A stretch of 12,859 nucleotides of DNA from Pseudomonadota bacterium (GTDB lineage Bacteria > Pseudomonadota > Gammaproteobacteria > Arenicellales > Poriferihabitantaceae), in contig JAAELZ010000428.1 in NCBI GenBank assembly GCA_024226105.1, forward strand, positions 1 through 12,859. Direction: 5' to 3'. The translations under genes were made by a program, and so were the position numbers. Positions within the stretch are counted from its first letter, which is position 1. Each line of letters opens with the position of its first letter. The notes beneath the pieces were generated by a model, which saw only the letters and a program-made list of their open reading frames with translations, was not told where the DNA came from and made no database searches. Positions 6,576-12,859 of this stretch are shown in pieces.

Positions 6576-9332
6576 ATGCCACTAATTAAACGAGTCGCGA
6601 TTATTGTCGCCGTAATAGAGATTGCCTATCTGGCGGTTTTTAACATCGTTTTAAACGTGCCACTCACGCAGGACCTGATAAACCGCATCAAACCCGACAA
6701 ATTTGCTGTCAGCTGGGACAAGGCATGGACACTTTATCCATTTCGCGTGCATGCAAGCGGTGTGGCGGCAAACGGCCAGGCGCGCAGCCAGCAATGGCAA
6801 CTTCAGACGCCTGAAGCCAGTGCCTCCATCTCAATACTACCGCTTTTATTTAAGACCGTTTCACTAAACAGGGTTAAGGCCAAAGATGTAAATTACCGCC
6901 AGCGCCCAAGGCCTCGTGCTGATAAGGATTATTCTGAAACCCGTCAATATTTTCCGCCCATAGCGGACCGTGAACTTGAGCTTGACCCTCCCCAGCTTCC
7001 ACCCAGAGTATCCGGCAAAAAAGGCTGGGCTATCGACATTCAGAACCTGTTTGCCAGTGGTGAACACTCGTTGTGGCTTTACCAGATCCAGGCCAGACTC
7101 AAAGGCGATGCAAAAGCAGATCTATCCGTGGTCACCCGAGGCGGCCCCTTGTCAATCAGTAACGGTGATGTAAATCTTGCGCTGGAATCGATTAAAATAA
7201 ACAACAACCGTGAAGTATCTAAAAACGGGCACATCAAGGGAGCAGTGCAATTACTGCCTTTTATTGTTAAAGAAAATAAAGGGCTCAAGGCTCTGGCTTT
7301 CCTCGAGCTTGACGTCGAACTAAGCGCCTTAACCGAAAGCCTCAAATTTCTCAACGTTTACCTGGATGCATTTGAAAGCATGAAGCTGGGCGGAGCGGGC
7401 AAAATCGAGGGCCGCATCGTATTCAGCCAGGGCAATCTACTGCAACAAAGTAAAATTGACGTATTGGCCCATGCATTAAGCCTGAATCTGCTGGATTACC
7501 AGGTCGAGGGAGAGGGTAACATTCATATTGAGGTGCCGGAGACGGGGCCTGATGCAGCGAACCCGGAGGCCCATTTCGCCATCGCATTTAATTCGCTGGA
7601 TGCCTTTTACGCCAGCAGCGAGGCCCCATTGCTCACCGGAAACGGCCTGGTATTCGACGGCGTTGGTACAAACAACATTATTCCACTGAACGGGGCACGG
7701 CCTGAAGCCCGCAGCCTGACACTTTCAATAGCCTCGCTAAAGGTTCCCGATTTAAACGCTTTCCAGCGCTTTTTACCGAAAAAATGGGCGTTCAAACTTC
7801 ACGGAGGTGTAGGCGAACTGCGAGGGCAGGTTTCTGTCGATCATTCAAGCTTCGCATCCAGCATCAACTTGAGCTCAGATTCGGCTGATGTGGGCGTCAA
7901 TGATTTTCGTTTTAGCAGCAACCTGGATATGAAACTGAAGCTAAACAGCCCCTCACTGGAAACAGGCCTGGTAGATATTTCTGGCTCATACCTGAAAATA
8001 AATGAAACACAAGTTTCTAATGACCAGGCGCAGTCCACACCCTGGCATGCCGCAATCAACCTGATAAAAGGAGTCATTCAACTCAATCTGGATGAAGCCG
8101 ACGCGGGTGTAAGTGGCGCTAATCATGTTATCCAGGCCTTCCGGGAGCAGGAAATTGGTGCGCTGCTTGCGACCGCCGATGAAGAACTTGAAATCAGTGG
8201 AAGCATCTCTGATCTCAGGTGGCTCAATGTGCTACTTAAAAATTCCTATGACCTGGTCATCAACGGGAACGGTGAAATCACCTCGAACGTGGTGATAAAA
8301 AATGGCTGGCTGGAACCGGGAACCGAACTGACGATCACCCCGCAGGAAATATCGGTTGAAGTTCTTGATTACGTGGCGAATGGTGGCGGCGGCGTCAGCC
8401 TTAAAGTCACAAAAGGCGGTAAATTCCCTGATATGGCGTTGGCGATAAATGTTTATCAGGCGCAATTTCGCCGAAAACTCGAAGAGCAGGCCTTTGTTGA
8501 AGATGTGGATATTATGCTCCAGGCACAAGCCAGGGGCGTAAAACCGGGCGCTGAAAGCCAGGATATGACCCTGCACCTGCAAATACCCTCGGCGAAAATC
8601 AGGGACATGTCGGTATACAACCAGTATTTACCGGAAAATTCACCCCTGCGAATTACCGGCGGTGAGGCTGACCTGATCGTTGACATCGTTCTTGAAGCAG
8701 ACAATGCGGATGGTTATGTTCGTCTCAATACCGATAACTTACGCGCTCACGTGGATGAACAGGATATCTCTGCGGAGCTTGGCGCTAAGATCAAACTGGC
8801 TGGCGGTCAACCCGGGGACATGAAGTTCGACATCTCCGGATCGGTGTTAAAGCTAGACGCCGTTAAAGTCATTGGCGAGTCTGCGTCCTTTCGGGATGAA
8901 GACTGGGCCGCCCAAATCCAGTTTAACAAAGCTCATGCCATGTGGAAAAAACCCATCCAGCTCGACATCGAGGCCGGCATTGAAATGACTGACTCAATAC
9001 CGATCGTATCGATGATGGAAAATCAGAAGGGCAAGGAAACCTGGCTGACAAATGCCCTTACGATTGATGACGTGAAGGGTGATATAAACCTGCAAATTGC
9101 CAATGAGCAGATTGTTATACCCTATGCCTTTGCCGGCAGTGACAATATAGACGTGGGCGCCAAAGCAATTATTAACCGCGAAAATCGCAACGGTATGGTC
9201 TACGTCCGCTACAAAGCGCTCAAAGGCCTGCTAAAAATCAACGACGGCAAACGCAATATTGACATTCTCAAGGTCAAAGAGAAATTTGATGCCTATTCGA
9301 CCGATGAGGTAATACAGGAAAAGGGATTATAG
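6576..9332 (+). CDS. Large membrane-anchored beta-rich protein, AsmA/TamB-like, family not recognised
   Basis: The product has 918 residues. Residues 6-26 form one hydrophobic segment with Lys and Arg just before it, which predicts an inner-membrane anchor with the rest in the periplasm. The region after the anchor follows the AsmA-like plan: a short helix (LTQDLINRI), a strand ending WTLYPFRVHASGV, a segment on altered inner strands, then SILPLLFKTVSLNRVKAKDVNYR, comparable to the LLPLLSG segment of AsmA. Residues 107-150 are a Pro/Arg-rich insert. The remainder alternates polar and hydrophobic residues in a beta pattern with very few cysteines, and contains four copies of a module of about 65 residues. 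I cannot assign it to a named E. coli homologue such as YdbH, YhdP or TamB. It follows the AsmA-family gene after 97 bp on the same strand, which suggests a shared envelope-lipid role. The ATG at 6576 immediately precedes the anchor; no clear Shine-Dalgarno sequence is present. Confidence 0.75.
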   Translation: MPLIKRVAIIVAVIEIAYLAVFNIVLNVPLTQDLINRIKPDKFAVSWDKAWTLYPFRVHASGVAANGQARSQQWQLQTPEASASISILPLLFKTVSLNRVKAKDVNYRQRPRPRADKDYSETRQYFPPIADRELELDPPQLPPRVSGKKGWAIDIQNLFASGEHSLWLYQIQARLKGDAKADLSVVTRGGPLSISNGDVNLALESIKINNNREVSKNGHIKGAVQLLPFIVKENKGLKALAFLELDVELSALTESLKFLNVYLDAFESMKLGGAGKIEGRIVFSQGNLLQQSKIDVLAHALSLNLLDYQVEGEGNIHIEVPETGPDAANPEAHFAIAFNSLDAFYASSEAPLLTGNGLVFDGVGTNNIIPLNGARPEARSLTLSIASLKVPDLNAFQRFLPKKWAFKLHGGVGELRGQVSVDHSSFASSINLSSDSADVGVNDFRFSSNLDMKLKLNSPSLETGLVDISGSYLKINETQVSNDQAQSTPWHAAINLIKGVIQLNLDEADAGVSGANHVIQAFREQEIGALLATADEELEISGSISDLRWLNVLLKNSYDLVINGNGEITSNVVIKNGWLEPGTELTITPQEISVEVLDYVANGGGGVSLKVTKGGKFPDMALAINVYQAQFRRKLEEQAFVEDVDIMLQAQARGVKPGAESQDMTLHLQIPSAKIRDMSVYNQYLPENSPLRITGGEADLIVDIVLEADNADGYVRLNTDNLRAHVDEQDISAELGAKIKLAGGQPGDMKFDISGSVLKLDAVKVIGESASFRDEDWAAQIQFNKAHAMWKKPIQLDIEAGIEMTDSIPIVSMMENQKGKETWLTNALTIDDVKGDINLQIANEQIVIPYAFAGSDNIDVGAKAIINRENRNGMVYVRYKALKGLLKINDGKRNIDILKVKEKFDAYSTDEVIQEKGL
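7341..8798 (+). repeat. Four spaced copies of a protein module of about 65 residues in the second large gene
   Basis: The units lie at residues 256-320 (7341-7535), 390-456 (7743-7943), 547-611 (8214-8408) and 675-741 (8598-8798). They share an opening like LxxLN or VPDLN, a hydrophobic stretch often ending in LP, a turn with GGxG or GNGE, then alternating strands. Units 1 and 3 match closely at the end (LDYQVEGEGNIHIEV and LDYVANGGGGVSLKV). Units 2 and 4 share a FLPKK or YLPEN segment followed by GGxxxL. The copies are diverged and visible only as protein. Confidence 0.65.
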
Positions 9333-9358
9333 GAGCAGGGTCGAAAGTCCCGGCTCCT
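9331..9358. terminator. Hairpin between convergent genes, possible bidirectional terminator
   Basis: Arms AGGAGCAGGG (9331-9340) and CCCGGCTCCT (9349-9358) pair with one internal mismatch around an 8-base loop. The left arm overlaps the last two bases of the TAG stop of the plus-strand gene, and the minus-strand mscS ends 8 bases to the right. There is no strong T-run on either side, so intrinsic termination is uncertain, but the position between two convergent stops is typical. Confidence 0.5.
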
Positions 9359-9365
9359 GTCCTGC

Positions 9366-10184
9366 TTAACTTTTCGCCACCTCGTGCATATGCACATCCC
9401 GCTGCGGATAGGGAATGGAAATACCATTTTTATCAAATACCACCTTGATTTGTTCCATCATGGCAAAACGAACATCCCAGTAATCATCTTTTTTAACCCA
9501 GGGCCGAACCACAAAATTGACACTGCTGTCCGCCAGCTCATTTACCGCGACCGTGGGTGCGGGCTCCTGCAGAATTCGTGTATCACCCGCCATGGTTGAT
9601 TCAATTAACTGGCGTGCCTTCGCAATATCATCTTCATACGCAATACCGAATACCATGTCCACACGGCGCGTAGCTTCCGCTGAGTAATTGACAATGGTAT
9701 CGTTGTAGATCAGCCGGTTTGGCAAAATAACCCGCTTGTTATCCGGTGTTAACAAGGTGGTATTGAACATACCCACATCCACCACGGAACCACTGGTACC
9801 GGCCGCTTCGACATAATGACCGAGTTTAAAGGGCTGAAACAGGGCCACCATAACCCCGGCCACAAAATTTGATAACGAGTCTTTTACTGCCAGACCAACC
9901 GCCAGGCCAATCGCACCCAGTGCCGCCAGTGCCGACGTGGTATCCACTCCAAGTTTATCCATAGCCGCAAATAGTGCAATGGCGATGAATGCATAATAAA
10001 TTGTATTCTTCGACAGACGCACGAGCAGCTCATCCAGCCCTTTGTTTTGCATCCGTATCGCTAGCCGGTTACTAAGCCACCGGGCAACAATACGGCCGAT
10101 AATAAAAACCAATAGCGCAATGGCCGCATTTATCGACCATGGCACCAGGTAATCTGCCCAAAGTGTCTGTATATCAATACTCAT
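9366..10184 (-). CDS. mscS: Small-conductance mechanosensitive channel, MscS family
   Basis: MscS channels sit in the inner membrane and open under membrane tension to release solutes after osmotic downshock. The 272 residues are close to the 286 of E. coli MscS, so this is the minimal form. Membrane segments are predicted at about 17-36, 62-80 and 84-116. The third is the Ala/Gly-rich pore helix (ALGAIGLAVGLAVKDSLSNF), followed by the conserved GVMVALFQPFKLGHYVE stretch. The beta domain has ILPNRLIYNDTIVNYS at 153-168, and the C-terminal domain ends with the typical IPYPQRDVH at 257-265. The start is well supported: AAGGA at 10191-10195 lies six bases before the ATG. The gene lies 59 bp downstream of the exported helical protein on the same strand and may be co-transcribed. 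The gap holds a small palindrome, GGGTTAAAACCC at 10228-10239. Confidence 0.93.
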   Translation of the reverse strand: MSIDIQTLWADYLVPWSINAAIALLVFIIGRIVARWLSNRLAIRMQNKGLDELLVRLSKNTIYYAFIAIALFAAMDKLGVDTTSALAALGAIGLAVGLAVKDSLSNFVAGVMVALFQPFKLGHYVEAAGTSGSVVDVGMFNTTLLTPDNKRVILPNRLIYNDTIVNYSAEATRRVDMVFGIAYEDDIAKARQLIESTMAGDTRILQEPAPTVAVNELADSSVNFVVRPWVKKDDYWDVRFAMMEQIKVVFDKNGISIPYPQRDVHMHEVAKS

Positions 10185-10243
10185 GATGATTCCTTGTTTG
10201 TGTTTAGTAATGTAGAAAACTTGTTATGGGTTAAAACCCGGTA

Positions 10244-10912
10244 TCAGGTCTCAAATACGTCATTTTTGATGGTTTCTTCGATTGAATTTAGCTGCTCTTC
10301 ATATTTCTCAAACTGCTCAGGGTTGAGTATCTCCTTGAACTGCTTAACATTTTTTCGTACTTCAGCTTTGAACTCAGCGCGGAATTGCTCAAAATCACTT
10401 TTATTTTCATCCAGATAACGATTCAATATCGCCCCGAGGTGCTCAAGCTTTTCACCCAGCAGCGGTTTAATGGCTTCAACCTGATCAGCGGAAAGCTGTA
10501 GTACTTCAATAAATTTTACCACCAGTTGATCACGGCCCCGGCGTATCGCCTCTTCATCCAGCCCGGATAAAAAATCCCTGTATTTTTCAACCTCATCACT
10601 TTCCATGATTTCATTCAGCTTTTCGCTTGATGCTTTACTGGCCGCATCATATTGTTCGCCCATTTTTTCCAGCCCGGCCAGTCCCTGATCAAGCGCAGAA
10701 TCCAGTGAAGAAGACAATTCCTTACTTTTTGCTTCCAGCGCCGATTCAAGTTCCGGTTTCAGCGTTTCGTATTTTTCCCGGCTGATCTGCAATTGATTCT
10801 CCAGTTCTTTCATCAACTGCTCGACATCCAGTTCATCGGATTTTGATGTCAACGGCATAAGCATCAGCACTGATAACAGCGTGAGTGGTATCGATCGTAG
10901 TATTTTGTTCAT
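10244..10912 (-). CDS. Exported helical protein with two LTxxQ-like motifs, possibly Spy/CpxP-like
   Basis: The 222-residue product begins with a signal peptide: MNKILRS followed by a hydrophobic core to about residue 21, with cleavage probably near residues 22-25, although no perfect AxA site is present. Residues 26-110 are highly charged and heptad-like, predicting a long helix or coiled coil. The C-terminal half carries LSADQ at 140-144 and LNPEQ at 196-200, each inside a helix. This paired arrangement recalls the LTxxQ motifs of the periplasmic Spy, CpxP and ZraP proteins, which bind misfolded proteins or report envelope stress. The chaperone role is inference; a plain structural coiled-coil protein is the alternative. 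It is larger than Spy (about 160 residues) because of the N-terminal coiled coil. It lies 101 bp downstream of cbpM and 59 bp upstream of mscS, which fits a stress setting. Only a weak ribosome binding site is visible. Confidence 0.7.
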   Translation of the reverse strand: MNKILRSIPLTLLSVLMLMPLTSKSDELDVEQLMKELENQLQISREKYETLKPELESALEAKSKELSSSLDSALDQGLAGLEKMGEQYDAASKASSEKLNEIMESDEVEKYRDFLSGLDEEAIRRGRDQLVVKFIEVLQLSADQVEAIKPLLGEKLEHLGAILNRYLDENKSDFEQFRAEFKAEVRKNVKQFKEILNPEQFEKYEEQLNSIEETIKNDVFET

Positions 10913-10949
10913 TATTTAATGTATCTCTAAAGTGACTGTTTATGTCGAC

Positions 10950-10985
10950 GTTCCCGTGAAGTGAGTGCTCGCGAAGGCGGGGAAC
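10950..10985. repeat. Inverted repeat in the gap between cbpM and the exported helical gene
   Basis: GTTCCC at 10950-10955 faces GGGAAC at 10980-10985 across a GC-rich 24-base loop that contains the self-complementary TCGCGA. It sits in the 101-bp gap (10913-11013). On the minus strand it could fold into a hairpin downstream of cbpM, but no T-run follows. It may be a weak attenuator, a regulator site or chance. Confidence 0.3.
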
Positions 10986-11013
10986 CAAAGGGGTGTGGAT
11001 TATTCGTAAAGCT

Positions 11014-11301
11014 CTAAATCTGCCGCAATATACGCAGCTCATCCAGCAAATCAAATACCAATGCCAGGCCAACAGGTGTCAGCTCAAATTCATGCATGAG
11101 GCGGTCAGCCCGGGTCAGGCGGGATAAATCTTCCGGGTGAAATAGCAAACCCGAACTGGTATCACTCACAGGATGCAAAACCTCACTCTCGACCAGTTCA
11201 ATAATAATCGTTTCTTCGACCCGCGTACAGACGCTCAGCTGAGATAAAGACAGACAATGCACATCTACCTGCTCGGCGTTATAAAACTTTTTCGTACTCA
11301 T
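11014..11301 (-). CDS. cbpM: Chaperone modulator CbpM
   Basis: CbpM is a small cytoplasmic protein that binds the J domain of CbpA and restrains its co-chaperone activity; it belongs to the MerR-like helix-turn-helix group (MerR_2). From the ATG at 11301 it has 95 residues, near the usual 100. The central part has the family look (VEETIIIELVESEVLHPV), and residues 60-95 form the conserved helical end (RLTRADRLMHEFEL, then TPVGLALVFDLLDELRILR). It follows cbpA with its ATG four bases after the cbpA stop, so translational coupling is likely. The frame could begin at a GTG at 11313, overlapping cbpA by 8 bases, but the ATG is preferred because a GGTGG sequence lies 8 bases before it. Identification rests on the pattern plus its position beside cbpA. 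Confidence 0.85.
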   Translation of the reverse strand: MSTKKFYNAEQVDVHCLSLSQLSVCTRVEETIIIELVESEVLHPVSDTSSGLLFHPEDLSRLTRADRLMHEFELTPVGLALVFDLLDELRILRQI

Positions 11302-11305
11302 AAAC

Positions 11306-12328
11306 TCAACCACCCGCCTTGATTTTTACGTTGAGGTTCGCTCGCAAATCGGAACCTGAAGCCACCTTCAGTGCCTCGTACACCGCCTTCTCATCTTCAG
11401 AAATATCTTCTGGAACCACTATTTTAAGCGTCACCAGCAAATTCCCCGGGATCTTTGCCGGAATGCCCTTGCCTTTGAGGCGTAGCTGCTTGCCACTGCT
11501 TGAGCCGGCTGACAGCGTCAGGTTGGCGCTTTTTCCATCAGGCAACGGCACCGCCACCTTTGCGCCCAGCGCCGCTTCCCACGGAGCAATGGGCAGTTCA
11601 AGGCTGATGTCCTTTCCTTCAACCTTGAACACCGGGTGAGGCGCGAAATTCACCTCCAGGAAAAGATCTCCGCGAGAACCGCCGCCCATAGCGGATGCAC
11701 CCTGCCCTTTGAGGCGCATGGTCTGGCCCTGGGTAATCCCCCTGGGAATTTTTACGTTGAGCGTACGCTGTTTATTAACCACCTGTCCGTTTTCGGTAAG
11801 CACCGGTTCGCCCAGCGATAGCTGACGACGGGTTCCGTGAAACGCATCTGCCAGATCAATTTGCACACTGGCGTGCTGGTCCTGACCCCCGGCCTGGCCC
11901 GGTGATTCGTAGTGTCCACTTCGTCCACCCGTTCCTGCATAAGCACCCCGGCCAAACAGGGATTCAAAGAACTCACTCACATCCGGGCCACCAGCCTGAC
12001 CGGTTGCAGAAGAATAGTGGTAGGTTCCGCCATCCCGGCCAAAACCGGCTTGCCCAAACCCCGGGTGCGACTGTTCCCAGCCGGGTGGTGTGTGAAAATC
12101 CTGTCCTGCCTGCCAGTTGGCGCCTAATTCATCATAGGATGCGCGTTTTTCTTCATCCTTAAGCACATTGTAGGCTTCGGACACGTCTTTAAATCGGGCC
12201 TCGGCATCCGGTTCCTTGCTGACATCAGGATGGTATTTTCGCGCCAGCTTGCGATAGGCCTTCTTTATAAAAGCTTTATCTGCACTGCGTTCGACACCCA
12301 GTATTTTGTAATAATCTTTATATTCCAT
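11306..12328 (-). CDS. cbpA: DnaJ-like co-chaperone CbpA (curved DNA-binding protein)
   Basis: CbpA is a class B J-protein that stimulates the ATPase of DnaK and hands it unfolded clients; in E. coli it also binds curved DNA. The J domain spans residues 1-70, with the HPD motif at 33-35. A Gly/Phe-rich linker follows at about 75-150. Two C-terminal substrate-binding beta domains run from about 152 to 306 (RTLNVKIPRGITQGQTMRLKG and similar). The CxxCxGxG zinc-binding repeats of DnaJ are absent, which separates CbpA from DnaJ. Length is 340 residues, against 306 in E. coli, mainly from the longer Gly/Phe linker. The ATG at 12328 gives the standard MEYKDYYKILGV start; no clear ribosome binding site is seen. 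It forms an operon with cbpM and has a sigma-32-like promoter candidate upstream. Confidence 0.95.
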   Translation of the reverse strand: MEYKDYYKILGVERSADKAFIKKAYRKLARKYHPDVSKEPDAEARFKDVSEAYNVLKDEEKRASYDELGANWQAGQDFHTPPGWEQSHPGFGQAGFGRDGGTYHYSSATGQAGGPDVSEFFESLFGRGAYAGTGGRSGHYESPGQAGGQDQHASVQIDLADAFHGTRRQLSLGEPVLTENGQVVNKQRTLNVKIPRGITQGQTMRLKGQGASAMGGGSRGDLFLEVNFAPHPVFKVEGKDISLELPIAPWEAALGAKVAVPLPDGKSANLTLSAGSSSGKQLRLKGKGIPAKIPGNLLVTLKIVVPEDISEDEKAVYEALKVASGSDLRANLNVKIKAGG

Positions 12329-12358
12329 GTTCTGAATTTAGCTCAATTAGTAGACCTA

Positions 12359-12386
12359 AGATGCCACCGATCACCGCAAATTCAAG
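12359..12386 (-). promoter_or_regulatory. Candidate sigma-32 (heat-shock) promoter for cbpA-cbpM
   Basis: On the minus strand, CTTGAA (12386-12381) is a perfect sigma-32 minus-35 core. After 14 bases comes TGGCATCT (12366-12359), which matches the CATnT half of the CCCCATnT minus-10 but not its leading CCC. Spacing is within the normal range, and transcription would begin around 12350, giving a leader of about 20-25 bases. The minus-35 lies in a small palindrome (TCAAG-CA-CTTGA, 12382-12393). Heat-shock control is known for J-protein genes, which makes the match more credible, but it was found by eye only. Confidence 0.45.
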
Positions 12387-12403
12387 CACTTGATTATTCA
12401 GGT

Positions 12404-12718
12404 TCAGTTGTCGTTTTCATCCCACTCGCGAGCCAGGCCTCTGGCCATCCTGTCCAGCCCGCTGCGCAGCCCGTTCCAGGCCTTTTCCAGCTCTTCTTTA
12501 AGCGGTTGCCAGTCAGAATGCTCAGACTCCCGCAAGGTCTGTAACAGCGCCTTGGTGTCGTCACGCTGCTGTCGCAATGCCTGAATCTGAACATACATCT
12601 GACTGCCCGTTTCAATATTGGCATTTTTCATACGTGATTCCAACTCACGAATTTCATTCCACCAGTCACTCAGTCGTTGTTCGAGTTCGGCTATGTATGC
12701 CTTTTTAATTTCACCCAT
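12404..12718 (-). CDS. Small coiled-coil protein, resembling sll1863-type stress response proteins
   Basis: The product has 104 residues, no signal peptide and no membrane segment, so it is probably cytoplasmic. It is almost entirely charged heptad helix: a WWNEIRELESRM stretch near residues 19-30, QIQALRQQRDDTKALLQTL in the middle, and a C-terminal part with WQPLKEELEKAWNGL. This pattern (Trp-EI-LE, then LR-RD-K-LL, then W-LK-E-AW) resembles small proteins annotated as sll1863-family stress response proteins, which have no defined biochemical role. Assignment is from memory of the pattern and is tentative. The start is well supported by a strong GGAGGT (12724-12729) five bases before the ATG. 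It lies 32 bp after the universal stress protein gene and 75 bp before cbpA, on the same strand. Confidence 0.7.
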   Translation of the reverse strand: MGEIKKAYIAELEQRLSDWWNEIRELESRMKNANIETGSQMYVQIQALRQQRDDTKALLQTLRESEHSDWQPLKEELEKAWNGLRSGLDRMARGLAREWDENDN

Positions 12719-12750
12719 AATCTACCTCCATTGTTGCTCAATATTAATAG

Positions 12751-12859
12751 TCAGTCACGCACCCGAACCGCCAGAACATCACACTGGGCAAGGTGCAATA
12801 CACCATTTGCAGTCGACCCGAGTAACAGGCCAAGGCCATGTCGCCCGTGACTTCCGAGC
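12751..12859 (-). CDS. Universal stress protein, UspA family (partial, only the C-terminal 35 residues)
   Basis: Only the last 35 codons lie in the window, in the frame ending with TGA at 12753-12751. They read as a typical UspA-fold end: GSHGRHGLGLLLGSTANGV, then LHLAQCDVLAVRVRD. The first part is the nucleotide-binding glycine motif of ATP-binding universal stress proteins (GxxG, 8 residues, GS; the usual spacing is 9), and the CDVLAVRV strand is the common last beta strand. The N-terminal part lies beyond the right edge. The short gap to the next gene suggests co-transcription with the small coiled-coil gene. Confidence 0.85.
   Translation of the reverse strand, partial: LGSHGRHGLGLLLGSTANGVLHLAQCDVLAVRVRD

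Noticed and set aside
10228..10239. GGGTTAAAACCC palindrome as a terminator after the exported protein gene
   Set aside because: The stem is only five pairs with a two-base centre and no T-run follows, so a terminator is not supported. It could equally be chance.
10913..11013. A GGGAAC sequence on the minus strand that could be a sigma-E minus-35 box for the exported protein gene
   Set aside because: No TCTGA or TCAAA minus-10 box lies at the required 15-17 base spacing, so the match is only half a promoter.
11302..11313. GTG start at 11313 for cbpM
   Set aside because: It overlaps the end of cbpA by 8 bases and adds only four residues. The ATG at 11301 has a GGTGG at suitable distance.

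Overview
The window looks like chromosomal DNA of a gammaproteobacterium of intermediate GC content. The supports are the sbcD-sbcC gene order, a CbpA/CbpM co-chaperone pair, a UspA-type universal stress protein, an MscS channel and AsmA-family envelope proteins. I cannot name a genus. No phage, insertion sequence, CRISPR array, tRNA or rRNA is visible, and codon use shows no obvious foreign island.

Layout. Positions 1-3021 (minus strand) hold the SbcCD nuclease: complete sbcD followed five bases later by sbcC, which runs off the left edge after about 624 residues. A 55-bp divergent gap separates sbcD from two large plus-strand genes (3077-6478 and 6576-9332). Both encode membrane-anchored, beta-rich proteins. 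The first is a clear AsmA-family protein with seven tandem repeat units. The second is an AsmA/TamB-like protein of no family I recognise, with four spaced repeat units. The pair converges, at a hairpin at 9331-9358, on a minus-strand stress and envelope region. Read in its own direction from the right edge, that region is: a UspA-family C-terminus, a small coiled-coil protein, CbpA, CbpM, an exported helical protein with two LTxxQ-like motifs, and an MscS channel.

How they fit together. SbcCD is housekeeping DNA repair (cleavage of hairpins and blocked ends). The two AsmA-like proteins are best read as inner-membrane-anchored periplasmic proteins of the repeating-beta-groove type, which are linked to phospholipid movement to the outer membrane; two in tandem suggests linked roles. 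The minus-strand genes share a stress theme: UspA, a coiled-coil protein resembling the sll1863 type, DnaJ-like CbpA with its modulator CbpM, a Spy/CpxP-like periplasmic protein and an osmotic safety valve. A heat-shock (sigma-32) promoter candidate precedes cbpA.

I found no clearly new defence or mobile system. The most interesting items are the repeat architecture of the two large proteins, the unnamed second one, the exported Spy-like protein and the sigma-32-like site.
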